Shown here one piece after another: positions 1 through 10,008 of a stretch of 64,000 bases of DNA. The stretch covers positions 1,984,001 through 2,048,000 of the forward strand of contig RCTD01000001.1 in assembly GCA_014898415.1 (NCBI GenBank). Direction: 5' to 3'. Both the position numbers and the translations under genes were made by a program. The notes under the pieces are model-generated. The model made no database searches. It was not told the origin of the DNA and saw only the letters and a list, made by a program, of their open reading frames with translations. Numbering within the stretch: the stretch's first letter is position 1; the number at the start of each line of letters is the position of its first letter. Source of the DNA: Stromatinia cepivora. Taxonomy: Eukaryota; Ascomycota; Leotiomycetes; Helotiales; Sclerotiniaceae.

Positions 1-41
1 AGGATTTATGTGTGGATTTATGTATGTATAGATTAGATTGA

Positions 42-175
42 TACGCATACGCATACGCATACACATAAAACAGAATAATGAATTGGTATCTAGTATTTCA
101 ACTACTCCCTACCTCTCCACCATCCCAATTAATCCCTCTATCACTCCCTCAATCCATCCATCCATCCATCCATCC
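42..175. repeat. Short simple repeats downstream of DRS1
   Basis: A run of ACGCAT units lies near 42-66 and a run of ATCC units near 152-175, ending right beside the DRS1 stop codon. These are ordinary microsatellites in the 3' flank. No gene is seen between position 1 and 175. Confidence 0.8.
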
Positions 176-2630
176 CTATCTCCTCTTCGCACCCCCCGCC
201 CTCATCGGCTTCATAGCCTTCTTTTTACCCACCCCAGGAGGTTTACCACCCTTAATCTTCTTCTTCCCCTTTTCCTTCGCCAAAACCCCCTTCCCATCTC
301 TCTCCTGTCTACCCTTTTTCCAAACCCTCCCTTCTAATCTCTCTCCCTTATCATCCAATTTCTTCTTATCCTTATTACTCAACTTTCCCTTTTTCTTTCC
401 ACCCACCACCCCATTTAGCTCTTCCATTCCCAATTTCTTCGCGGCTAATTTCTCCTTTTCGCTTTCAAACCATGTTCTCTTAGGTCTTCCCTTGATTTCC
501 GCTTCATGATCCATGAAATTTTGTCCCTTTCTAACCTCCATCTCCGCTTGGGCAAGAATTTTATCTTCTTTTTCTTCCTTTAGAATCTCTTCAATTTCAT
601 CCGCCATCTCATCAACCTTTCCACTCCAGCTATCTGCCTCGCTAGCTTCGATCACTCGACTGACAACCTTAGCTCCTTGTGTCCGACTAGCTTTCACGGC
701 TGCTTTGACGACTTTACGATCTGGTTCTGCGGCAATGGTACAAGCGCGTCCGGAACGACCAGCACGAGCTGTACGTCCTACACGATGGAGATAGATGTCA
801 TGGGATTGAGGAGCTTCGTAATTGATTACTGTGTCAACACCCTTGATATCAAGACCACGAGAGGCGAGATCAGTGGCGAGGAGGAAAGAGGCTTTTCCAT
901 CACGGAAAGCTTCTACACTTTTGATACGCTAAACATGTTAGTTGATGAAATATTATTGATGGAAAATAAAGACATACCTGTTCTTGACTCATGCTACCGT
1001 GCAATTCAGTAGCTTTGAGACCAGACAATCCAAAGATAATACGTGCTCTATGAGCTTCCTTCTTCTGTCTGAAGAAAACAATGACTCGATCAGTGTAGAC
1101 ATTTGCGCAGAGATATAAAAGATAACCCATGCGTTTACCTTCTCTTCCTGGACGAAGACGAATGAATTCTTGTGTCAAAGTACCAGCAGTTGATTTTTGA
1201 GAGTCGACGAGTAAACGTACAGGTCTATTAAGACCAACACGAATGAGGTTATCAACGGATGAAGACATTGTTGCGGAAAAGAGCATAGTCTGTCTGGACT
1301 TAGGAATGGTTGTTAAAATCTCATTCAACTCATCAGCAAAACCAGCTTCAAGCATTCGATCAGCTTCATCGAGAACGAGAATCTCCAAAGTATCGACAGT
1401 AAAACTTGGGGAATTGCGCATATGATCAATGAAACGACCGGGAGTAGCAATAATGACATCTGGACGAAGACGTAATTCGGCTTCTTGAACCTTCAAACTG
1501 AGACCTCCCACAGCCAAACAGAATTTAATATCAGTATGGCTTGCAAGTTTGGTAGCAACTGCGTGACATTGAATTGCCAATTCACGGGTTGGCATAAGAA
1601 TGGCCACTCTACTGGTTGGTACTTTCTTTGGTCGGTATAGAAGACGTTCAAGGACAGGAACAATAAATGCTGCAGTCTTTCCGGAACCAGTAACAGCTCC
1701 ACCAACAACATCCTTGCCCAGTAATGCAACAGGTATAGTTTTCGATTGAATTGGTGTAGGTTGAGTGAAACCAACTGTAGCAAGACCTCGAAGAATTGGT
1801 CGAGATAGGGACATGCTTTGAAATGTTAAATTGAGTTCGGGCTTAGCACCCTTGACTGGTTTTTCTTCGGGGGCGAAGAATGCCTCTCTTTTAGCAGCTT
1901 CCTCAGGGTCTTCGTCCATATCCTCCTCATCATCGGAAGCCCCAGAAGCGGCATCATCTGGATGAGGTGCTGGTGATGCGACGGAATCGTTATCGGAATC
2001 ATCATCTTCTGCCTCTTCGTTATCCGATGCCTCAGAATCCTCTTTTGCACCAGACTCTTCCGCAGATCCAGCGCCCATTCCAAATCCATCTTCAGCCATA
2101 AATTCATCATCCTCGTCCTCGAAATCCATACCCTCCGGCGCATCCTGTTCTTCGTCCGAAGCTACGACATCTTCTTTTTCAGCCATGACTTCGTCCTCTG
2201 TATCTCCCTTCTTCCCTGTCGCCTTCTTTTTTTCTCTCCTTCGTGCAATGATTTCATCAATATCCACCGCCTTTTTGTCACCTCCACTGAGTCCCTTCTT
2301 CGCTCCATCGAATCCCCAGCCCTCAAATTCCTCTAAATCCGCGCCACCTTTTCCGTCTACTTCCAATGCAAATTCAAAGTCGGAATCCATAGCCCCGTCA
2401 TCTGCATCCTTAATCCCCCATATCCCTTCTTCTTCCATATCTTCATCCTCGGACTTCTTCTTTGATTTTTTGGACTTTTTAGTAGAAGCAGTATCATCAT
2501 TGCGTTTGCGTTTTTTGTTTGAGGAAGGATCTAAAGGCAATTCTTCTTCGATGACATTGGTTAAATCTTCGCCTTCGTTATCCGACAGTGTGAGAACAAA
2601 GTCATCGTCGCGGTTACGTTTGGGTGCCAT
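176..2630 (-). CDS. DRS1: ATP-dependent DEAD-box RNA helicase DRS1 (60S ribosome biogenesis)
   Basis: Two exons, 2630-978 and 928-176, joined across a 49-bp intron (GTATGT donor, CTAAC branch site, TAG acceptor). They give 801 residues. The first 265 residues are acidic and lysine-rich, as expected of a nucleolar protein. The helicase core follows: a Q motif at about residues 288-295, Walker A AVTGSGKT at 312-319, PTRELAIQ near 347, DEAD at 421-424 and SAT at 452. After the intron come the [13 protein letters not shown] and [11 protein letters not shown] motifs. The tail is lysine-rich with the RPKRTWFE motif typical of DRS1. In yeast DRS1 acts in the nucleolus in pre-60S assembly and 27S pre-rRNA processing. 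Translation without the splice would lose motifs V and VI, so the intron is well supported. The upstream 5' flank is about 845 bp. Confidence 0.96.
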
Positions 2631-3475
2631 GTTTAATTTATGCCGTCTTAAGATTTTTGATAATTGGAGAAAAAAAGTTAAAGAGTGATTTTACCGCCTC
2701 GGCAGAATCTTTTTTGTTGATGAGATTAGCTAGCCTGGATGATCCACCAATAGGTGTACGGATTCATGATTCTGAACTTTCAAGAACCATAACCTAAGAT
2801 TGCTACTGCTATTGCGTAGATAATTATTTCAATTTAGCATTGATTCTATTCAAATTATATACCCTTATTGTCTGATATATATATATGAAATGATTTCATC
2901 AGGCCTTGAAACGAACAAACAGATATTGCAAGCACACCAACCTACTCAATCTTGATGCAACAAAACATCATATCTTATGCTTCACTACCACCTAAGTACC
3001 TAGCTAGGTATGTTAGGAGAAAAATCACTACGAGGCTACGAGGACAAATATCTCATTAATTTTTTATATCATTTCCTATGTGTTTCGTAATCTAAAGTAC
3101 CCGTGGACGTTTAAGACCTTCCTCAGATTTTGTTCGCAAGCTGAAAATCAATGAATACCTCAGTACCACAAAGGTACGAGAAGCTCCTTGCAAATTCGTA
3201 TTCCACCATTCAATGCTTCCATCCATTTATTCATTTTTATCAATTCCAAATTCTTTACACTCAATCAAGAGCCTCCCCTAGATTATCACCTTTCAAAAGA
3301 AAAAGAAAAATCCCCCAGTAACAAAGTCATCATGATCACGACCACGAATTTCCTGCGGAGCGGTGATAGCTGCGATCGTGGCATATTGAAAAGTAAAAAA
3401 TTGAAAAAATAAGAAGCAAGCGAATATTTTAAAGTTCTAGACTATGTTGAAGAATCATATGCGTGATTAAGACAC
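2631..3475. other. Intergenic: DRS1 promoter side and 3' flank of the GNAT gene
   Basis: 845 bp between two minus-strand genes. No convincing reading frame was found. A short perfect palindrome, ACCTAGCTAGGT, lies near 2998-3009 and a TA-rich run near 2875-2885. Both could be chance. Confidence 0.6.
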
Positions 3476-6400
3476 CTAGACGAAGGGTGTGAATTCCGCT
3501 TCATGTTCAAGTTCCTTCTGGAAGTGGACAACGTCGAGCCACTCTCCTGCACGATGTAATACAGAACTCCGGCCAACACAATTGAGTCGAAACTCCTCCA
3601 GGAACCAGAACTTCCGCAAGAAACTTTTAATCCAATCGTAATTTGGGTCATCCTTTCTAAGAACAGGAACCTCGATCAACAGTTGATGGCATCGGGCGCC
3701 GCAGCCATGGCCATAGGCAGGATCGTTATCAGGGTTGAGCCAGTCGTACCCATCGTGACTAGAATAAGCACGACTTGAAACTAGAAGGAGTCGATCTAGA
3801 ACACAGCTACCAACACCTTTGCGAGTGTAGTCTGGGTGAACGTAAAAATGTAGACTGTGTGTGTATCTAGATCGACCGGTAGATTTCCCAGCGATTCCAC
3901 AACCACGCATCTCGGTGTATCCGAAGCCGATGATGTTCTCATACTGTGGCACCTTGGTTTTAACCTTTGGATTAGCAGACTGTGCTGGGATACGGCCTTT
4001 GACAGCAACGACGAAAGGTAACTTTTCTTTCTTCGTAACCTGGATGAGGAACAGGATGTCACTTTCCGTGAGAGGCTCTTGATCCTCTGGGATGTAGGAC
4101 TCAATGATATAATGGTTGTAGATCTGCAAAATTTGCTTCGCATCAGCTTCAGTGGCGGGTCGTAGATAAATCTCAATCTTAGGAGCGTATGGATTTGGCT
4201 CAGGCTCTCTTGCCATGATTTCCTCATGCCGAGCGTTGTCTACCATGATAGCGTATTCTCGTGCCTTTCGAACTTTCTCAAAATTCTTGAGGAAAGCCGT
4301 TGCCTCCTGGCCAGCAGTCTGATTGCGTCTCTTCTCTTCATTGGAGGCATTCAAGGTATCTGGCAAGCAGGTTAACTTATGAGGAAAGGAAGTACTGGAT
4401 ATCCCCAGAGATACCAACTTACCAGGAATTGTAGGCTCATGTTTGGGCGCCTTGGAAAGGATGACGTTATTGACAAGATCTTCGCCAGATATAAAACCTT
4501 CGGCAGAGGTGTCTACAGTAATTGTGGCTGGTTGTATAGGGCTGACCACGGCAGACCATTCATGAATATAAGAAGGAATGTAAGCGGAATCAAAAGCTCC
4601 ACGCTCCTCCCAAATTGGTGGCGCACACCAGCTACCATCCCAATCGCACAAGATCAAGTTGGCTTCCTGTGTTGCAGTTACACGAACACTTTCCTTGACG
4701 TTTGGATCAACAGCGGTATTGCCCATCTTATCTCCAATATCAGAGAGGCTAGAGATTGTCCAAAATGGTGGCGAAGAAAGCACGCTACCAGCTTGGCTTT
4801 TCTTGTCGAAAGGCTTTCCATTGATTGGACTATCGACTCGTGTGTTGGTGTGATTGGCATTCTTTTTCTCATTTGGTGTAAAACTGTGAACAGCAACATG
4901 AGAAATCTTGTCCTGAGAAGACTCGCCCTTGAAAGCAGCCAAATTACCAGCCGTGTTCGCGTAGTTGTTATTGACTGTGCTCATTGTGCTCATTGTGCTA
5001 ACGAATTTCTCGTCCAAAGGATTTGTATTGAAAACATTCTCCCCTTTGATTTGAGGTACGTTTGTGACAACAAAGTCTTTGCTTGCTGCCTTCAACTCCG
5101 AAAGAATTGCTTGACCATCTTTCATGGTAGCTTCTGGCATGCCAAAGGCTTCACTATCATTCTTTGGCGTAGAACCTTGAGGATTGGTATTGTTGATAGG
5201 CAATTTCGTGGGTGGAGAGGTCGGGCTATTTGCGAAGCGGCGAGCAAGGAATGCATTGAAATTGGCTTCGCCAGCAGCTAACTTGCGCTTTTCTGCATTG
5301 ACTTCAGCTTGCGTTGGCTTTCTCGGGGAGGGTTTTGGTGACAGATGTTGCGTAACAGCTTGTTGTTGTTGTGCTCGTGTTTCCGCATGTATAGCCTTCT
5401 TTTTAGCAATGAAGGTTTGGAAATCTTCATCTGCCTTGCTTAGAGCCTTGCCTTGAGTCAACTTAGAAGTGGTCCACTGCGAGATCATTCGTTAGCAAAG
5501 AATCCCATTTTTGAAAGGCGCCTCGAGTGTGGGATGAAAACAAGGTGAATGAAAAAATAGGATGAAAGATCGAAGGCAAAGGTTATGTGAAAGTCAAAAG
5601 CAACAGATATCTCGAGAATATAAGATCGCTTACCTTGTTGATGGGCGCTGGAATGAGAGGCTTGTTCGACATTGTTGTAAGATATGAGTTTTTCGTTCGA
5701 GTCGCAAAGGCCGATTCTTCTGTGTTGGGAAGTTCTGGAGAAAGCTATCAGTGACTGTTGAAGGAATTTGAAGCTAGTGCCGATTTGACATACCTGACTT
5801 GTGCTCAACGGTATTGTTGGTTCTCGAAACAACTTCCTCGTTTGTATAGGCTTGAGTTTGTGGGACAGAAAAGTCAGATCCCGCTTGTTGGATATTCACT
5901 GTTGAAGAATTGATTAGCTTTGAAAGTTTTAAAATTGATACGTGCTCAGTTTTAGAAGTCATATGTACATTTGGGATCTTCTTTTTCGATGCTTGGTGTG
6001 GAAGCAAGGACAGACTTTTTCTTCAGGTCTTTCTCTGGCTTTCCCTTCATTAGCATTGCCATAAACTCGTTTTCCTTCATCAAGAAAGGACCAGAGATGA
6101 CTTGCTGAGCAGGGCCAGCTGATAAGAGTGGTTTGCTACCTGCGTCACTAGCATCTCTAGATATTTGCAAAGGTGAACCGGAAATAGGAGCCTGAACTGA
6201 AGAATCCGAGACGGAAGGAGCTGTAACAGAAGAAGCTGGGATAGATGCTCGCCTTCCATGTTTCTCTGCTTGGGCCTCTACCAACATTTCTACGACGTCG
6301 TGTTTCTTCACGGTAGAAGGAGCGACAGATACAGCTTGGGAGGCTCTGCTTGATGAGCTCGTCTCGCTGACAGAAGTTCCGCCGCTCTTGGCGACAATAG

Positions 6401-7491
6401 GTACGTCAATGGATTTCTCCTCGATAGTGCAACTGGCCCTGGAGATGACTGAGGGCTCCTGGCTTGCGACTGAGACGTTTTCATTACTAGCAGTGTTTAC
6501 TTGGGTCGGAGTGGCTGGTTGAAACCTTTCCATTCGCTTTTGCAAATCTGTATAGAGTTTTTGTTCCATCAACTTCTCAGAAGTTTGCTTTCTGGCGACG
6601 GCATCTTTGACAACGGCTGCAGGAGACTTGAGAGTTTATAGTTAGCAGTGGAAATCAGAGATCAAAACAAGAGCTTACCGAGACTAAGAGCATGATAACT
6701 CCATCACCCCTGTCGACTTTGGTTGGAGTGACTGTTTGGAATTTGCTCATACGATTTTCATGGTCTTTAAGAAGCATCTGCTCAAACAACTTCTGATGGT
6801 TTGGCTTCTTGGCAGCGATATCCTTGACAACAGCGGTGGGTGACTTGAGAATATAGTCAGTAATGACACCAAGAAACAAAACAAGAAGACTTACTGAGAC
6901 CAAGGAAACCCCACCACCATTGGAAGGTGATACCTCGAGAGATTCTGGAGCAAATGAGTGGGACGATCGACTCAAGGAAGAAGTTCCACTCTTCGTCTTT
7001 GTTGGCGTGAAGAGAACAGCACTTGCTTTGAGAATGCTTTCCCCTGAACTGCTTTGGGAGTGGAATCGATTGGTGGCATTGTCGTAGACCTTAGAAGAAA
7101 CTGATATGATGAGCAAGCGAAGGACTCGATATAGAAATGGAGACTTACAGCAAGAATTCTTTAGGCCACCAAGCTTAGAAAGCTGGGACGCCAAGTCGTT
7201 TACGTTTAGTGAGACATTCATCTTCGATGATGGTGAAGGTGTATGCCTACACAAAGAGTTCTCATCCAGGTCGAGATTCTTCGGGCCACCTGGAGTGACC
7301 TTGTAGTTCTTTTGCTCCCCAACAGCGAACCGTGATGATCCAAGACCATTTACTTTCCCGGCGATTTCAAGTACTTCATTTTCAAATTCTTGGTACTTTA
7401 CGGATGCCATGGCACGGAGGCGTTCGACACGGGCCTTTTCAAAATTCTCGTCTCGTTCTGTCGAAGTAATTAACTTAGAAATGTTTGCCAT
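3476..7491 (-). CDS. GNAT-family acetyltransferase with long repeat-bearing N-terminal half
   Basis: The spliced model has eight exons: 7491-7149, 7100-6895, 6843-6679, 6626-5969, 5898-5794, 5734-5634, 5476-4423 and 4359-3476. It gives 1171 residues with every junction in phase. The C-terminal ~235 residues are a GNAT fold. They start at an IEIYLRPATEAD segment and contain the acetyl-CoA loop HPDYTRKGVG, read near 3800-3850. The substrate is unknown. The N-terminal half is Ser/Thr/Lys-rich and low in complexity. It contains two copies of a module of about 45 residues beginning SPxAVVKDxxAxK, one filling exon 3 and one opening exon 4. An internal ATG at 5672 (MSNKPLIPAP) could start a separate 658-residue acetyltransferase. 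I favour one gene because the exon before that ATG is open in the same frame and its upstream splice (GTATGT donor, CTGAT branch, CTCCAG acceptor) is strong. The 63-bp intron at 4360-4422 has no stop and may be retained. Confidence 0.72.
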
Positions 7492-8492
7492 TGCTGCAAA
7501 TATACGATTACAAAAGTAAATGCGTATAAGTGTATGGTAAAAAAGAGTACAAATGTACTTATAAAAGCAGTTAAGATTCACGAAGATGTGTAAAAGTGTA
7601 AAAGTAGTTGTTTCTTTGTTTGCAGGGCGAGGTTAAGCGGTGTCCAAAAGAGAAATAGGAACACAGTAGTGTGGATTTTCTATGTGAGAAGAACAAAGTA
7701 TGTGTGTATGATTTGCTTAAAATTAGAAAAGCTCTTTTGATAGTAATCTCGTAAAATACCAAATCCCGGAAAACTGTATGTGGAAAGGCGGTTGAGGAAA
7801 ATAAGAAGAAAGCGAAACCAACTCTGTGGGAAAATGTCTTCAACAGAAGCGACGACAAGGTACGCGAATTTTTATCGTCGTGGCTGGAGATTTCTCTTAT
7901 TTTATGATTGAGATGAGTTTGGAGGTGAATCTTTGCTGAAAGTTTAGGTTGAGGTGAGTTGTGGAGGAGTGAATTGAGTGATGAAGTGAGATGGTTGAGT
8001 TGAAGAGAAAATGAAATTCTATGAAGGTTAGAACTTCAGAAAGAGAATAAATTTGGGAAAAGTTGAGAAGAATATGAAACTAAAACTATAGTTAATTACA
8101 CATCATATGATTAGACTATGATTAATCCCCTTCATGAGGAAGTTATTGCGAGAGAAAGTGTGGTTTGAATTGGGAAGCTACATCTTGCCGCATCGAGTCA
8201 TTGGCATCTGGTTGCGCATACTGACAAACGCACGGGAATATATCACCACTCACGAGTGTTGACTGATCGATACATGATCATCTCTATTATTAGATAAAAT
8301 CTCCAATCTGATAATTTGACTCTCAACCGCCATTTATCTGCCATAATTTCGAGACTTTCATAACTTCGGTCGAGATCACGTGATTGTATATTTGTCCCTT
8401 TTTCGAATGCGAGGGGAAAGCTTCAGATACTCACCTTATGATGAACATTGAAGAAAAGTAATTTCAACGACAAGACAGAAGATTTGATAAAT
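7492..8492. promoter_or_regulatory. Divergent intergenic region between the GNAT gene and ARL2
   Basis: About 1 kb separates the two divergent start codons, so it should hold both promoters. It contains a purine-rich stretch of GA/GTTGAG-type words around 7900-8060 on the plus strand. I saw no coding frame with family features and no defined binding site. Confidence 0.55.
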
Positions 8493-9354
8493 ATGTTATC
8501 AATATTGCGCAAGGCAAGACTTAAGGATAAAGAGATGAGAATTTTGATGCTGTATGAGGCTATCCCCCTAAAAGCTTTACCTTACTGATCAGTTTTTTAT
8601 TTTTTGTACAGCGGACTGGATAATGCTGGCAAGACTACAATAGTCAAAAGGATCATGGGGGAAGATGTCAATACTGTGAGCCCAACATTGGGTTTCATCA
8701 TCAAGACTATTGAACATGCTGGGTACATATTATGGCACCTGTGAAAGAGTTACAGCACGCTGACCTTTCGAAGTTACAAGCTGAACATTTGTATTACCTC
8801 TTTACCTTGCAGTACTTCCAGTGATTTGTACACTGAATCTTCTAATTGTAGGGGATGTCGGTGGACAGAAGACTCTCCGATCATACTGGAGAAATTATTT
8901 TGAGAAGACCGATGCCTTAATATGGGTGGTTGATGCCACCGACCGTTTACGTATCGAAGATTGTAAGGAAGAGTTGCATGCTTTACTGCAGGAAGAGGTT
9001 CGCTTATGGTGAAACATTGATTATAGCAACGCCAATCACTGATACCCTCTATAGAGACTTTCCGGTGCGAGTCTCCTTGTTTTCGCGAACAAGACTGATG
9101 TTAATGGCTGTATGACGAAGACAGAGATTAAAGATGTGAGTGAAGCCTGCCAAAAATGCCGATGTGAAGTGTGAAGTGTGAAGTGTGTCGTCAAGAGAAG
9201 CGGGCATACTAACCGGAAATAGATGTTGGTGCTAGATGAAATTCGGACGCACAAATGGCACATCATTAATTGCAGCGCGATAACAGGCGATAATTTGGAT
9301 GAAGGATTGACCTGGGTAGTTGAAGACTCCAAAGAACGATTGTTTCTATATTGA
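8493..9354 (+). CDS. ARL2: ADP-ribosylation-factor-like GTPase ARL2 (tubulin-folding pathway)
   Basis: Six exons: 8493-8551, 8612-8722, 8774-8790, 8852-8997, 9055-9135 and 9223-9354. They give a 181-residue protein. Nucleotide-binding motifs are complete: GLDNAGKT at 21-28, DVGGQ at 64-68, NKTD at 123-126 and CSA near 154. The N terminus [14 protein letters not shown] and the KLNIWDVGGQ stretch are characteristic of ARL2 (Alp41 in fission yeast, CIN4 in budding yeast) rather than ARF1. There is no glycine at position 2, so no myristoylation is expected. ARL2 acts with tubulin cofactors in alpha/beta-tubulin dimer assembly. Exon 3 is only 17 nt long and is needed to supply the conserved YKLNI. 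Intron 4 has a weak donor, GTTCGC. Intron 5 carries three copies of GTGAAGT. Only this splice pattern keeps frame and conservation together. Confidence 0.93.
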
Positions 9355-10008
9355 GGTCGTTGAATGAGTTGGAAAGTTTACTTGACCTTGGTTTGATTTA
9401 TGAGGAAAGTCGGAAATTGACCCAATTAATTGATTAATATGGGGAATATCATTCAACTCATTTACTGACATAGTTACGAGAAGAAAGAGTTTTTGTTTGT
9501 TTATTTATTTTGATTTGGGAGTTCTCTATTAATTCTTTGCCCACCTTAATAATAAAACTAGTTCTACACCTTCGTATACTCTGTACAAATTGATTGCCAG
9601 GCCAGGGTCTTCTTGTCTTAACGATACAGGAAAGGCTTGCTTATTATTATTGTTTGTATAAACCAAGATTTATCATGGGAAATGTACAGCAAATACATCT
9701 GCGTTTGCAACATGACTTCTTGAACAACGCAAGTAAGTACCTAATTTATATTACGATAAAATAGGTGCCACGTTTTATGAATTGCAATAATCTTATCCAT
9801 AACTCGTACTTAAATGAAAGCTGCAGCTGAATTTATGAACTTTATGAAACCTTAACCAAGCGAAGCTTTAATCTCCCTTACTAGAACAATCCCTTGAGGT
9901 ACTCAACAACCTCGACCCCTCGTGCAAAAGCGTTTACCCCGCTGAGTTGCAACTTGGATTGTCTTGTATTGTAAAATACACCATTTATAATCCTTCTCCT
10001 GTTTAAAA
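9355..10008. other. Intergenic between ARL2 and the gelsolin-like gene
   Basis: 654 bp separating two plus-strand genes: the 3' flank of ARL2 and the promoter of the next gene. No coding frame or structured RNA was recognised. Confidence 0.55.

Noticed and set aside
4379..5281. 300-codon plus-strand frame across the GNAT gene
   Set aside because: It is the antisense shadow of minus-strand coding sequence whose splice sites and GNAT motifs are clear. The plus frame has no motif.
7571..7858. 95-codon minus-strand frame upstream of the GNAT gene
   Set aside because: It lies in the likely 5' leader, reads as low-complexity Phe/Ser/Thr, has no family feature and does not splice in phase to the gene.
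8821..8851. Reading ARL2 straight into DVGGQ from 8821 ([13 protein letters not shown])
   Set aside because: It looks tempting, but it leaves no in-phase link to exon 2. The 17-nt exon restores the conserved sequence exactly.
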